From assembly GCF_014841135.1 (NCBI RefSeq), contig NZ_JACYTN010000001.1, positions 434,001 through 498,000 of the forward strand: 64,000 bases of DNA, written 5' to 3'. Source of the DNA: Paenibacillus arenosi (lineage in GTDB: Bacteria; Bacillota; Bacilli; Paenibacillales; Paenibacillaceae). The notes below the pieces were generated by a model. That model was not told the origin of the DNA. It did not search any database and saw only the letters and a list, made by a program, of their open reading frames with translations. Shown here in pieces: positions 35,135 to 44,922 of this stretch (position 1 is the first letter of the stretch; every line of letters begins with the position of its first letter). Made by a program: the position numbers and the translations under genes.

Positions 35135-36727
35135 GTGAATGAAAAAATTGGCCAGTACAGGGAGCGAGCTACCCAGTATTGGAATCAGTACAGCAAGAAG
35201 CAGAAGTTGCTTCTAGGATCAACATTTATCATTTTACTTTTAGCTATTGGAATCGTTACATATCAGTTATCTAAGACAGAATACTCACTAGCTTTTAAAG
35301 ATTTGAATTCTAGTGATGCTGCAGGAATTATTGAATACTTAAATACGAACAGCATTCCCTATCAACTAAGCCCTGATGGTGCATCTATTTCTGTTCCAGC
35401 AGCTATGGCAGCAAAAGCAAAGGTTGATGTAGGCGCACAAGGTATCGTCCAGAATGGTTCTCTCGGCTTTGACTCCTTCTCTCCAGACGGAATGATGGGC
35501 GGAATGACCGATAACGTGTTCGATGTTCGTTACAAAGATGCGCTAAACGGTGAAGTAGAGCGCTTGTTAAGACAGATGGAAGGCATCCAGGATGCACAAG
35601 TTCTTATTAATTTGCCGCAAGAAACCGTATTTATGGAAGCAGAGAAGCCACAAGCTTCTGCATCAATTGTATTGAAGTTCAAACCAGGCTATGTGCCGGA
35701 TCAAAAAGTGATAGACGGATACTTCAATCTAGTAAGTACAGCCGTGCCTAACTTAGAGATCGACAATATAAGCATGATGACAGGGAATAGCCCACTGTAT
35801 GCATCAAGCTCAAGTAATGGCGTAAATGGTTCATTCCTTGGCACAGTTGATGATCAACTGGCCGTACAACGCAGATACGAACGTGAACTAAGTGATAAGG
35901 TTCGCATGTTCTTATCCAGCTTTGTAGGTCCTGACAAGGTTAATGTATTAATCTCTTCTAATCTCAACTTCGATATTCAAACAGAAGAACATAACGAAGT
36001 TAAGCCAGTTGACGAAGAGAATATGAAAGGTATCGAGATTAGCGTCGAAGAACTTCAAGAATCGTTTAATGGCAGTGGTGCTGGAGAAGGTGGAGTTGCA
36101 GGTGTTGGCGATGGTGAAGTTCCAAATTATCCAGGCGACACTAACAGTGGTCAAACACAATCCGAAAAATCACAGCGTACAGTCAACTATGAAGTAACGC
36201 GTATTAAAAAAGCGATACAATCTAGTCCATATGCTGTAACAGATTTAACCATTCATGCAGCAGTTGAATCACAGCTTACTGATGCACAGCGAGATTCTAT
36301 TGAAAAAGTTCTTAAGTCTATCGTTGCTGCTCAGCTTCAGACAACAGCTACGAAAAATAACGTTACTATTACAGACGATGTATTGAAGCAAAAAGTTTCT
36401 GTCATTGCACAAAATGAGACTAATGTAGCGGTAACAGCTGAGTCTGGAATCCCGACATGGGTATGGTATGGGGCTGGAGTCCTCTTATTATTACTTGTGG
36501 GCGGTGGAATCGCATTTGCTGTAATGCGCAAACGGAAGCGCCAAGAAGAAGAATATGAACTCGATGATGTGCAATTTATTCCGACAAATATCGAGCTTCC
36601 TTCCATCGATTTGGAACATGTTACAAGTGAGCACCAAGTGCGTAAGCAGTTGGAAGCTCTAGCTAAGAAAAAGCCAGAAGAGTTTGTGAACTTGCTACGA
36701 ACTTGGCTACTAGATGATTCGAGGTGA
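35135..36727 (+). CDS. fliF: Flagellar MS-ring protein FliF
   Basis: Forms the membrane MS ring on which rod, export gate and rotor are built. The 530-residue protein has an N-terminal membrane span (LLLGSTFIILLLAIGIVTYQ), ring-building domains with ISVPAAMAAKAKVDVGAQG and KDALNGEVERLLRQMEGI, a glycine-rich periplasmic loop (~300-345), a second span (VWYGAGVLLLLLVGGGIAFAV) and a C-terminal FliG-binding tail ending FVNLLRTWLLDDSR. Start is a GTG. fliG begins 8 bases after the stop. Confidence 0.97.
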   Translation: MNEKIGQYRERATQYWNQYSKKQKLLLGSTFIILLLAIGIVTYQLSKTEYSLAFKDLNSSDAAGIIEYLNTNSIPYQLSPDGASISVPAAMAAKAKVDVGAQGIVQNGSLGFDSFSPDGMMGGMTDNVFDVRYKDALNGEVERLLRQMEGIQDAQVLINLPQETVFMEAEKPQASASIVLKFKPGYVPDQKVIDGYFNLVSTAVPNLEIDNISMMTGNSPLYASSSSNGVNGSFLGTVDDQLAVQRRYERELSDKVRMFLSSFVGPDKVNVLISSNLNFDIQTEEHNEVKPVDEENMKGIEISVEELQESFNGSGAGEGGVAGVGDGEVPNYPGDTNSGQTQSEKSQRTVNYEVTRIKKAIQSSPYAVTDLTIHAAVESQLTDAQRDSIEKVLKSIVAAQLQTTATKNNVTITDDVLKQKVSVIAQNETNVAVTAESGIPTWVWYGAGVLLLLLVGGGIAFAVMRKRKRQEEEYELDDVQFIPTNIELPSIDLEHVTSEHQVRKQLEALAKKKPEEFVNLLRTWLLDDSR

Positions 36728-36734
36728 GCAGATA

Positions 36735-37748
36735 ATGGCTAGAGGTTCAGTGAGTTTGACAGGTAAACAAAAAGCAGCGATTCTGCTCATATCATTAGGG
36801 CCGGAAGTGTCAGCACAAATTTTTAAGCATCTACGTGACGACGAGATCGAGCAATTAACATTGGAAATTGCGAACGTTCGTAAAGTAGATACACCTGAGA
36901 AAGAGCAAGTTTTAAGCGAGTTTCATCAGATTTGCTTAGCTCAAGAGTACATTTCTCAAGGCGGTATTAATTATGCGAAAGAGATTTTAGAGAAAGCATT
37001 AGGCTCCTCTAAGGCTATCGATATTATTAATCGCTTGACAGCAACACTACAGGTGAGACCATTTGATTTTGCTCGCAAAGCAGACGCGCTACAAATTTTG
37101 AACTTTATTCAAAATGAAAGTGCTCAAACGATTGCATTGGTATTGTCTTATTTGCAAACGGAGCAGTCTTCGCAGATCCTGTCTTCGTTGGCTCCAGAAA
37201 AACAGGCGGATGTAGCACGCCGTATTGCCTTAATGGACAGCACTACACCTGAAGTAATCAGCCAAGTAGAGTCTGTTTTGGAACAGAAGTTGTCAGCGAC
37301 AGTCACACAGGATTACACAAGCGCGGGCGGCATCGAGTCGATCGTAAACATTTTGAATGGTGTAGACCGTGGTACAGAACGTACCATCTTGGATTCACTT
37401 GAAATTCAAGATCCTGAACTTGCAGAAGAAATTAAGAAACGCATGTTCGTGTTCGAAGATATTGTTAATATCGATAATCGTTCGATTCAACGTATTATCC
37501 GTGATCTCGATAACGGTGATCTACAACTTGCACTTAAAGTGGCAAGCGAAGATGTGCGCAATGCTGTATTCCGTAACATGTCGAAGCGTATGGCGGATAC
37601 ATTCAGAGAAGAAATGGAGTTTATGGGCCCAGTGCGGCTGCGTGACGTGGAGGAAGCACAGACTCGTATCGTGGCAATCATTCGTCGTCTAGAAGAGTCT
37701 GGAGAGATCATTATTGCACGTGGCGGAGGAGACGATATCATTGTCTAA
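36735..37748 (+). CDS. fliG: Flagellar motor switch protein FliG
   Basis: Rotor protein that meets the stator and turns the motor. The 337-residue protein has the N-terminal LTGKQKAAILLISLGPEVSAQIFKHL, the middle domain with the EHPQ-like region degenerate, and the C-terminal charged helix of torque-generating residues (MFVFEDIVNIDNRSIQRIIRDLD). The ATG at 36735 has AGGTGAG upstream. Confidence 0.97.
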   Translation: MARGSVSLTGKQKAAILLISLGPEVSAQIFKHLRDDEIEQLTLEIANVRKVDTPEKEQVLSEFHQICLAQEYISQGGINYAKEILEKALGSSKAIDIINRLTATLQVRPFDFARKADALQILNFIQNESAQTIALVLSYLQTEQSSQILSSLAPEKQADVARRIALMDSTTPEVISQVESVLEQKLSATVTQDYTSAGGIESIVNILNGVDRGTERTILDSLEIQDPELAEEIKKRMFVFEDIVNIDNRSIQRIIRDLDNGDLQLALKVASEDVRNAVFRNMSKRMADTFREEMEFMGPVRLRDVEEAQTRIVAIIRRLEESGEIIIARGGGDDIIV

Positions 37749-38592
37749 TGTGCTCAAACCTTCTCACTATGTTCCAGTAGAACAACTTCGCCTGCTTGAG
37801 GCAGTGCGTAAACATCAGCAGCTGCAGGAAGAAGAAACTGCAGCTGCTAAAACGGAAGAAGAATGGAATGCAGAGCGATTATTGGCTCGTGATGAGCAGT
37901 TGGCTCATTTGCGCCGTACTATATTGGAAGATGCACAAACGTTGGCAGAGGATCAGGTTCGGCATGCGACAGCTGAGGCAGAGCAATTAATTGAACAGAC
38001 TCAAGCGCAGATTGAAGCATGGTGGAATGAGCGTCGGAGTGAGGATGATGCTTTGCGTGATGAGATTAGAATGCAAGCACTATCAACCGGATATGCAGAG
38101 GGATACGAGAAAGCGGAGACAGCTGTGCAAGAAGTTTACGCCAGCAAAGTAGTAGAATCAGCAACGATCCTTGAACAAGCTTATCAGCTCAAAGAACAGA
38201 TCATTCAAGAAGCCGAGCCATTTGTTGTGTCACTCAGTTGTATGATTGCTGAAAAAATAATGAATGAGCAGATTGCAGTTGACCCAGAACGGATTGTGGA
38301 TATGATTCGTACACAACTATCTCGCAAGCGTGAATCTGGAACGATTACATTATGTGTTTCAGCGGAGCATTTCAACATGCTTCATGCAGCTAGAGAAGAA
38401 TTGAGTCTATCGATAGACTCTCAGGCAGAACTGCAAATTATACCAGACGCAACGGTTAAAGATCACGGATGCGTGATACGCTCAGCACTTGGTAGCATTG
38501 ATGCGAGAATTGATACGCAGCTAGCAGAGATAAAGAAAGCACTCTTGCAAGTGGCGCATCAACAAGAGGAGAGAAGCGATAATGACATCTAA
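37741..38592 (+). CDS. fliH: Flagellar assembly protein FliH
   Basis: Regulator and peripheral stalk of the FliI export ATPase. The 283-residue protein starts (M)SNVLKPSHYVPVEQL, has a long glutamate/glutamine-rich coiled coil (~20-130) and a conserved C-terminal domain (AEPFVVSLSCMIAEKIMNEQ, VKDHGCVIRSALGSIDARIDTQLAEIKKAL). The TTG at 37741 is nine bases after GGAGGAG and overlaps the end of fliG by 8 bases; its frame is open upstream into fliG but without resemblance. Confidence 0.92.
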   Translation: MSNVLKPSHYVPVEQLRLLEAVRKHQQLQEEETAAAKTEEEWNAERLLARDEQLAHLRRTILEDAQTLAEDQVRHATAEAEQLIEQTQAQIEAWWNERRSEDDALRDEIRMQALSTGYAEGYEKAETAVQEVYASKVVESATILEQAYQLKEQIIQEAEPFVVSLSCMIAEKIMNEQIAVDPERIVDMIRTQLSRKRESGTITLCVSAEHFNMLHAAREELSLSIDSQAELQIIPDATVKDHGCVIRSALGSIDARIDTQLAEIKKALLQVAHQQEERSDNDI

Positions 38593-39919
38593 TACCCATT
38601 ATCGTTGGAATCTGGAGAAGTATAAGGAACGCTTAGAGCATGTTGATTCCGTTCGTGTAAACGGAAAAGTTACTCAAGTAATTGGTTTGACCGTTGAATC
38701 GGAGGGGCCAGATGCAAGTATCGGAGAGGTATGTTACATCTATCCGAGCAAAGGTCGAACTCCTTTAAAGGCTGAAGTTGTTGGGTTTCGTGACAATAAA
38801 GTTCTCTTAATGCCATTAGGAGAATTGGACGATATTGGTCCTGGTTGTGACGTTGTAGGTACGGGGAAGCCACTTACGGTGCAAGTAGGCTCTGAGTTAC
38901 TTGGAAAAGTGCTTAATGGACTAGGAGAACCTTTGGATGGCTCCTACTTACCAACGAGAATGAAGCCCTATTCTACTTCTAATAGTCCAGCTAATCCATT
39001 GAAGCGATTGCGCGTGGAAGAACCAATTGGTGTAGGCGTAAGAGCGATTGATGGCTTGCTCACAATAGGTAACGGTCAGCGTGTCGGTATATTTGCCGGA
39101 TCAGGTGTCGGGAAAAGTACGCTATTAGGGATGATTGCTCGTAATACAGCAGCGGATGTAAACGTAATTGCCTTAATTGGTGAACGTGGTCGAGAAGTGT
39201 TGGAGTTCATTGAACGTGATCTTGGTCCAGAAGGGCTCGCGCGCTCAGTTGTTATTGTCGCTACCTCAGATCAACCAGCATTAGTACGGATTAAAGGAGC
39301 AGTTATTGCTACGACAATCGCGGAGTATTTCAGAGATAGAGGCATGAACGTCATGCTGATGATGGACTCTGTAACTCGATATGCGATGGCTATGCGTGAA
39401 GTTGGGCTCGCAATTGGTGAGCCACCAGCAACACGAGGCTACACACCATCTGTGTTCGCCAATTTGCCGAAGCTATTGGAACGAAGTGGTACAGGAACAC
39501 ATGGGTCCATAACGGCCTTTTATACCGTTCTCGTCGATGGTGATGATATGAACGAACCAATAGCCGATGCTGTACGAGGCATACTAGACGGTCATATTGT
39601 ACTAAATCGGAGCATAGCTCATAAAGGACATTTTCCTGCAATTGATGTGCTTGCAAGCGTAAGTCGAGTAATGAAGGATATCGTGAGCGAAGAACATCAA
39701 CTGGCAGCAGAACAGCTGAAGCGTCTGTTGGCCGTATATCGCGAATCAGAAGATTTGATTAATATAGGGGCTTATCAACATGGTTCAAATCCAGCTATTG
39801 ATGAAGCCATTGCTTCTATTGAAGCGATAAATGATTTTACGAAGCAGCGTATACACGAGCACCCTGATTATCAGGAAACGATTGAACGATTGAAGATGCA
39901 ATTCACAAGGAGTGAGTAA
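38582..39919 (+). CDS. fliI: Flagellum-specific ATP synthase FliI
   Basis: The hexameric ATPase of the flagellar type III export apparatus, related to F1 beta. The 445-residue protein has Walker A GIFAGSGVGKSTL, VIALIGERGREVLEF, Walker B-type VMLMMDSVTRYAMAMREVGLA and TRGYTPSVFANLPKLLERSG. It overlaps fliH by 11 bases and has GAGGAGAG upstream. Confidence 0.97.
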   Translation: MTSNTHYRWNLEKYKERLEHVDSVRVNGKVTQVIGLTVESEGPDASIGEVCYIYPSKGRTPLKAEVVGFRDNKVLLMPLGELDDIGPGCDVVGTGKPLTVQVGSELLGKVLNGLGEPLDGSYLPTRMKPYSTSNSPANPLKRLRVEEPIGVGVRAIDGLLTIGNGQRVGIFAGSGVGKSTLLGMIARNTAADVNVIALIGERGREVLEFIERDLGPEGLARSVVIVATSDQPALVRIKGAVIATTIAEYFRDRGMNVMLMMDSVTRYAMAMREVGLAIGEPPATRGYTPSVFANLPKLLERSGTGTHGSITAFYTVLVDGDDMNEPIADAVRGILDGHIVLNRSIAHKGHFPAIDVLASVSRVMKDIVSEEHQLAAEQLKRLLAVYRESEDLINIGAYQHGSNPAIDEAIASIEAINDFTKQRIHEHPDYQETIERLKMQFTRSE

Positions 39920-39922
39920 TAG

Positions 39923-40369
39923 GTGAAGGGTTTCCAGTATCCTTTTCAAAAGGTACTCGATCTAAAGACAAACACGAAGAAGCAGGCAGAATGGATGTTG
40001 TCGCAAGCAATTGGTGAGCTTCAGGCAGAAGAAGATTCATTGTCTCGTGTTAAGAAAGAACGTCATGACGCGACTATTACTTTGCAGGAGCTGGTAAACA
40101 CCTGTGCACCTGTTCATGAGCTTCAAATGTGGCAGCATCACATCTTACATTTGGATGAGAAGCTAATCGTTCATTATCAACGTGTCAAGCAGGCGGAAGG
40201 TGTCGTATCGACAAAACAAAGTGCCCTGCACCAGTGTATGTCCGATGAGAAACTATGGGTTAAAGCTCGTGAAAAAGCAGAACAGCAATTTAAGCTTCAG
40301 GTTTCATTGATGGAGCAAAATGAACTCGACGAAATGGCTACAGTACGATATTTTATGGCTTCTCGTTAA
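39923..40369 (+). CDS. fliJ: Flagellar export chaperone FliJ
   Basis: A 148-residue coiled-coil protein that inserts in the FliI ring like the gamma subunit of F1 and escorts substrates. It starts (M)KGFQYPFQKVLDLKTNTKKQAEWMLSQAI, typical of the family, and is almost entirely helical and rich in Lys, Gln and Glu. The GTG start lies three bases after the fliI stop; AAGGAG is within the fliI end. Confidence 0.92.
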   Translation: MKGFQYPFQKVLDLKTNTKKQAEWMLSQAIGELQAEEDSLSRVKKERHDATITLQELVNTCAPVHELQMWQHHILHLDEKLIVHYQRVKQAEGVVSTKQSALHQCMSDEKLWVKAREKAEQQFKLQVSLMEQNELDEMATVRYFMASR

Positions 40370-40420
40370 TGTAAAGATTACATAACATCTATACCCGCCG
40401 CACAAGCAGGAGGGATAACA

Positions 40421-41344
40421 ATGGCGCAAGAGATGTACGAAGAAAAAACGTCTTATTCAGGATTTGAACGCTTTTTGTTTATCATTACACCGATCGTATT
40501 CACGGTCATTCTATTAGGTGTATTGTTGACACTGTTCAATGTAGATTGGCGCAATAATATTTTAAATTGGGCAGAGGACATACCTGTTATCAATAAGCTT
40601 TTGCCTGAATCGGACAAGAAGGAATCAGCTGGAGGAGCAGACAGTAAGAAGGATGAAGAGAAAAATTCTTCTCCATCAGATCCTTCAGCAGAAGAGCAAA
40701 TAGCTGATTTGAAGGAGCTGCTTGCTTCTAAGGATAAGGATTTGCGAGTTTTGGCTGACAAGCGCCAAGCACTTGAATCAGAAGTTAAGGATTTGAAGAA
40801 ACAAGTAGATGAGTTCAAACAACAGAATGAGAACTCTGACAAAGACAGTTATACAAAGCAAATTAAAGAGCTTGCCTCTATGTATGGCAAAATGATGCCG
40901 AGCAAAGCAGCTCCAATTATGGAAAATTGGGCGCCTGAAGAAGTGAGTCTCATTATGAATGAGATGAAAGAAGAACAGCGCGTGAAAATTTTGGAAAAAA
41001 TGAATCCCAAAGTAGCTGCTGATGTGAGCATGATTCTTAAGGACAGCAAGTCTTCTGAAAATCAACAAATTGCAGCTTTACAAGCAAGATTGAAGAAGCA
41101 GCAAGTGCAAGAAAAGTCTCACACAGGTTTGGATAAAGCAGAGTTATCTAAGACATTTGCTAGCATGACTCCACAGAGTGGTGCTGAAGTGCTGTTAGAA
41201 ACAGCGAAGGTTAGCCCAACCAAGGCATTAGCAGTATTGAATACAGTGGATAACAACGTACGTTCTAAACTGCTAGATGCGATGACAAAGATTGATAAAG
41301 AAGCGACTGCTAAGCTTGTTGCTAAGCTTCTTCCTAATCAGTAG
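40421..41344 (+). CDS. motE: MotE/YlxF family flagellar protein
   Basis: A 307-residue MgtE_N-like protein in the ylxF position; in some bacteria the homologue MotE is a chaperone for stator placement. It has a membrane span (FLFIITPIVFTVILLGVLLTLF, ~20-41), an acidic-serine linker, a coiled coil (~85-150), and C-terminal MgtE N-domain-like repeats (AAPIMENWAPEEVSLIMNEM...; KVAADVSMILKDSK; ATAKLVAKLLPNQ). CAGGAGGG precedes the ATG. Confidence 0.85.
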   Translation: MAQEMYEEKTSYSGFERFLFIITPIVFTVILLGVLLTLFNVDWRNNILNWAEDIPVINKLLPESDKKESAGGADSKKDEEKNSSPSDPSAEEQIADLKELLASKDKDLRVLADKRQALESEVKDLKKQVDEFKQQNENSDKDSYTKQIKELASMYGKMMPSKAAPIMENWAPEEVSLIMNEMKEEQRVKILEKMNPKVAADVSMILKDSKSSENQQIAALQARLKKQQVQEKSHTGLDKAELSKTFASMTPQSGAEVLLETAKVSPTKALAVLNTVDNNVRSKLLDAMTKIDKEATAKLVAKLLPNQ

Positions 41345-41419
41345 AAGTAAGCTGATAGTACGCAAATAGTAAACGGTAAGATGAGCTTTAAAGTAATTTA
41401 AGAAAGGAGGTGAACAATA

Positions 41420-42742
41420 ATGACAATGAACGTATCAAGTGTTTCTGCAACAAGTGCAGCTTCCTCAGTGGCTGGAAATGGTGCTGCTACTACGAGTGGT
41501 GTGTCACCAGTTGATGGAGCGGCATTTAGCAGCTCGCTAGCGCAATTGATGAATGGTTCTTCGACAGCTACTTCTCAAACAGGGCTTGCATATCCTCTGC
41601 CATTACTGGCGGATGCTTCTCTAGTAGAAGGTAACGAGCAACTAGCACTTATCGAGCAATTACTCGTTCAACTAGAAGCTGCTCTTAAAGAAGCGGAACA
41701 ACAGATCGAGCAGGATTCGGGATTGTTTAATGCATTACATCAGTGGATCGTACAAGCTCAAAACTTATTAACTCAACAAGAAGGGCAGTCCTTATCTGCT
41801 GAACAGCAAGCAGCAATTCAAGCATTAATGAACCAACCGCAAACGATTAGTATTGTTGCACTTGATCAGTTCGAACAATTTGCACAGTACGCGCGCGTGA
41901 TGACGAACCAAGCAACTGGTGAAATGGCTGCTGTAAAGGTAGACGATATGCTGCAGCATCTGAAACAACTCGGTGAAGTGCTTATGAAGCATCAGCAAGC
42001 GAATCCGAATCAGACAGTACTTGCGAATGTACTGGCTCAAGTAACGGATACGAATACGGTTGCGGCAGAAACATTGCGTCAATCGCTTTCTGCTACGGCC
42101 CACCAAGAGCAGGGCGCTGGCAAGAGCGGTGAAATGATGGCGACAGCAATGAGCGGTGATGGGTCAGAAGTCCCAACTCAACAAATGACAGTCAGTCAGT
42201 TTGCTCTTCGATCAGAGGGAATGACATCTGCCAAACCGATACCGCAAGTGCCGATTCAGCAATTTGCACATAACATGGGCGAGATGTTGATCAAACAAAT
42301 GTCGATCCGTCATTTTAACGGTACTTCGGAGGCGAAAATTCGACTATATCCTGAGCATTTGGGACAAGTAGATATCAAGATTACGATGCAGAATGGGCAA
42401 TTAATAGCTCAGTTCTTTACCGAACATGCTGGGGCGAAAGAGATGATTGACCAACAGCTTGCTTCTTTACGTGGTGCACTGCAAGCTTCAGGTATCCAAG
42501 TAGACAAGCTAGAAGTAAGCCAGCACTCAACTGCTGAAGCTTCTGCAATGGCATCTTCGATGTTCCAAGGAGACCGCCAATCTCATTCCAGTAAAGAGCA
42601 GCATTCATCTTCTAACCGCTCTTCATCTAAGGTGGATACGGTAGAGTTGGATGGTAATGAGATCGAAGGATTGGATTCGGAAGAACAAGTGAACCATGCA
42701 TCTTCTAGCTTAACGGGTTCTTCTTTTGATGCTAGTGCCTAA
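41420..42742 (+). CDS. fliK: Flagellar hook-length control protein FliK
   Basis: Measures hook length and switches the export gate from hook to filament substrates. The 440-residue protein is Gln/Ser/Ala-rich, mostly disordered in the first ~280 residues, with the conserved Flg_hook domain at ~285-375 (IRLYPEHLGQVDIKITMQNGQLIAQFFTE, LRGALQASGIQVDKLEV). An AAGGAGGTGA site, the full anti-Shine-Dalgarno match, precedes the ATG. Confidence 0.92.
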   Translation: MTMNVSSVSATSAASSVAGNGAATTSGVSPVDGAAFSSSLAQLMNGSSTATSQTGLAYPLPLLADASLVEGNEQLALIEQLLVQLEAALKEAEQQIEQDSGLFNALHQWIVQAQNLLTQQEGQSLSAEQQAAIQALMNQPQTISIVALDQFEQFAQYARVMTNQATGEMAAVKVDDMLQHLKQLGEVLMKHQQANPNQTVLANVLAQVTDTNTVAAETLRQSLSATAHQEQGAGKSGEMMATAMSGDGSEVPTQQMTVSQFALRSEGMTSAKPIPQVPIQQFAHNMGEMLIKQMSIRHFNGTSEAKIRLYPEHLGQVDIKITMQNGQLIAQFFTEHAGAKEMIDQQLASLRGALQASGIQVDKLEVSQHSTAEASAMASSMFQGDRQSHSSKEQHSSSNRSSSKVDTVELDGNEIEGLDSEEQVNHASSSLTGSSFDASA

Positions 42743-42783
42743 GTACGGCTTTCGGGGACTACAAGCGGTAAGGAGGTGTACAA

Positions 42784-43305
42784 ATGGCGAGTGTCAATGC
42801 AGGTGTAAACAATCATTTAATGTGGCCTAACTACCATCAAGATAATCTGAAGCTTGCTAAGCCCTATGACGGCAATCAATTGGGTAAAGATGACTTCTTG
42901 AAAATTTTGATGACGCAATTACAGAATCAAGATCCGACGCAGCCGCTGCAAGATAAAGAGTTTATCGCGCAAATGGCGCAATTCACGTCGGTAGAGCAGT
43001 TAACATCGATCAATCAACAATTGAGTACGTTGCAGCAAGCGTTCGGCATGTCTTCTAATCTAATCGGCAAGCAAATTTCTTGGACATCCAGTGGAGAAAT
43101 GGGCACAGATGGTAAACCAGGTGAAACGACGCTGAAATCAGGAGTTGTTGATTCTATCATCGTTCGTAATGGCTTGACTTATGCGAAGGTTGGAGACGTA
43201 GAAGTTGATATGACGCTTATTACGGAGATTCGAAATGCGAATGATGGAAATGCTAGTAATCCGTCAACATCCAATGCCGATAAGGAAACGGATGTGAGCG
43301 CATGA
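42784..43305 (+). CDS. flgD: Flagellar hook assembly scaffold FlgD
   Basis: Caps the growing hook. The 173-residue protein has the family motif LGKDDFLKILMTQLQNQDPTQPLQDKEFIAQMAQFTSVEQ, then a short, beta-rich remainder (LIGKQISWTSSGEMG). It lacks the FlgD Ig/tudor domains of long forms, as in Bacillus. AAGGAGG precedes the ATG. Its stop overlaps the next start (ATGA). Confidence 0.96.
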   Translation: MASVNAGVNNHLMWPNYHQDNLKLAKPYDGNQLGKDDFLKILMTQLQNQDPTQPLQDKEFIAQMAQFTSVEQLTSINQQLSTLQQAFGMSSNLIGKQISWTSSGEMGTDGKPGETTLKSGVVDSIIVRNGLTYAKVGDVEVDMTLITEIRNANDGNASNPSTSNADKETDVSA

Positions 43306-43694
43306 GAATGAATATTCCAATTGGGGTGATTGGACAATCACCGCCCATACATCAAACAGCTAAAACGTCGACAAAGGCAGCATCCTTACAGGGGAATGCA
43401 ACCTTTCAACAAATGCTGGACCGCGAAATTTCACGTACGGATGAGCTTCGTTTTAGTCATCATGCAGAGCAGCGCATGAAAGAGCGTGGGTTGAAATTGA
43501 CGCCTGAATTGATGGACAAGCTGAACAAAGCCATTGTTGAAGTAGAGGCTAAAGGATCAAGACAATCTCTGCTCCTTGCTGATAACGCGGCTTATATTGT
43601 TAATGTACCTTCTCGAACGGTAATTACAGCTTTAGCGGACCCTCACAAACAAGGGCATGTATTTACTGCGATAGATAGTACTGTATTTATTTAA
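43302..43694 (+). CDS. Flagellar operon protein, TIGR02530 (flg_new) family
   Basis: A 130-residue protein of the small family found between flgD and flgE in many Firmicutes. It holds the conserved segment RFSHHAEQRMKERGLKLTPELMDKLNKAI, NAAYIVNVPSRTVITAL and FTAIDSTVFI. It is thought to take part in hook assembly, but its function is not settled. ATGA overlap with flgD indicates coupling. Confidence 0.88.
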   Translation: MRMNIPIGVIGQSPPIHQTAKTSTKAASLQGNATFQQMLDREISRTDELRFSHHAEQRMKERGLKLTPELMDKLNKAIVEVEAKGSRQSLLLADNAAYIVNVPSRTVITALADPHKQGHVFTAIDSTVFI

Positions 43695-43788
43695 TTACGT
43701 TATGTTAGGCCGGACCATTTGGAGGCCTTTTATCCACTGACCGACTGAAGTGGACACAAATGCAAGTTCAATTAAGGAGGATACAACG

Positions 43789-44607
43789 ATGATTCGTTCT
43801 ATGTATTCAGGTGTTTCGGGTATGCGGGGCTTCCAAACGAAACTTGATGTCATTGGTAACAATATTTCCAATGTAAATACAGCTGGTTTCAAAAAAGGTC
43901 GCGTTATGTTTAAAGATATTATGAGTCAAACGATGTCTGGTGTTACGGCTCCAGGAGACGGCCGAGGCGGCGTAAACGCGATGCAGGTAGGTCTTGGTGT
44001 TTCAATCTCTGCTATTGATACAGTTCACACTGGTGGTAGTGCACAAACAACGAACCGCCCACTAGATCTTCGTATTGATGGTGATGGATTTTTTGCAGTT
44101 AAATTGAATGAAGAGCAAGAAGTTCCATTTTTGACACGTGCTGGAGATTTCCATATGGATGCGGACCGTCAATTGGTTACAGCTGACGGACTACTCGTAT
44201 CCAGTTTGGATGGTGGACCGATTGTGCTGGATGAAGAGGTTACACAATTCACCATTTCACAAACAGGTCAAATTATTGCGAAGATGGCAGATGGTACTAC
44301 AGAGGCGCTTGATGTGCAAATTGGTATGGTAAAAGTGATTAACCCAGAAGGATTGGAGAAGCTCGGTGGCAACTTGTATCGCACAACACCAAATGCTGCA
44401 CCTGATGGTGAGATTGAGATCGTAGCTGCTGGTGATCCTGTTGCCGGAACTGGCGCAATCATTTCTGGTCAGTTGGAAATGTCTAACGTTGATCTAACAG
44501 AAGAGTTTACAGAAATGATCGTTGCTCAGCGTGGTTTCCAAGCAAATTCTCGTATCATTACAACTTCTGATGAAGTTCTTCAAGAAGTAGTTAACCTCAA
44601 ACGTTAA
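43789..44607 (+). CDS. flgE: Flagellar hook protein FlgE (FlgG-like)
   Basis: A 272-residue hook-family protein in the position of Bacillus subtilis flgE (previously called flgG). N-terminal rod/hook signature MIRSMYSGVSGMRGFQTKLDVIGNNISNVNTAGFKKGRVMF, a middle beta domain with LRIDGDGFFAV, and the C-terminal MSNVDLTEEFTEMIVAQRGFQANSRIITTSDEVLQEVVNLKR. The ATG at 43789 has AAGGAGG upstream. The 94-base gap before it contains two small hairpins. By size it could be called FlgG; position favours FlgE. Confidence 0.93.
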   Translation: MIRSMYSGVSGMRGFQTKLDVIGNNISNVNTAGFKKGRVMFKDIMSQTMSGVTAPGDGRGGVNAMQVGLGVSISAIDTVHTGGSAQTTNRPLDLRIDGDGFFAVKLNEEQEVPFLTRAGDFHMDADRQLVTADGLLVSSLDGGPIVLDEEVTQFTISQTGQIIAKMADGTTEALDVQIGMVKVINPEGLEKLGGNLYRTTPNAAPDGEIEIVAAGDPVAGTGAIISGQLEMSNVDLTEEFTEMIVAQRGFQANSRIITTSDEVLQEVVNLKR

Positions 44608-44640
44608 TCATTAATGGTTTAGTAATGATATAAGCTTTAT

Positions 44641-44667
44641 CTCGGTCGCCCATTATGGGTGACCGAG
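44641..44667 (+). other. Hairpin without T tract between flgE and swrD
   Basis: CTCGGTC (44641-44647) pairs with GACCGAG (44661-44667), with four or five more pairs inside, but no T run follows. It may protect or be cut in the operon transcript. Confidence 0.6.
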
Positions 44668-44697
44668 CCAACAGAGGCGAAAAGGAGGGATTCGGAC

Positions 44698-44922
44698 ATG
44701 ATTAAAGTAACCAAGTTAAACGGTTCAACGGTATGGATTAATGCGGTACATATCGAATCAGTTGAAGAAACACCGGATACGTACATAACCCTTTTTAACG
44801 GCAAGAAAATTATTGTCTTAGAAAAAGCTCCTGAAGTAATTCGTCTTATCTCTGAGTATGTTCAAACAGTCGGCGCTATTTCCGCCACGATCAAGCTGCA
44901 GTCAACGGAGGGACAGTCATGA
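44698..44922 (+). CDS. swrD: FlbD/SwrD family flagellar protein
   Basis: A 74-residue protein matching the FlbD family, named SwrD in Bacillus subtilis, where it raises motor torque and permits swarming. It begins MIKVTKLNGSTVWINAVHIESVEETPDTYI. AAAGGAGGG precedes the ATG. Its stop overlaps fliL (ATGA). Confidence 0.93.
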   Translation: MIKVTKLNGSTVWINAVHIESVEETPDTYITLFNGKKIIVLEKAPEVIRLISEYVQTVGAISATIKLQSTEGQS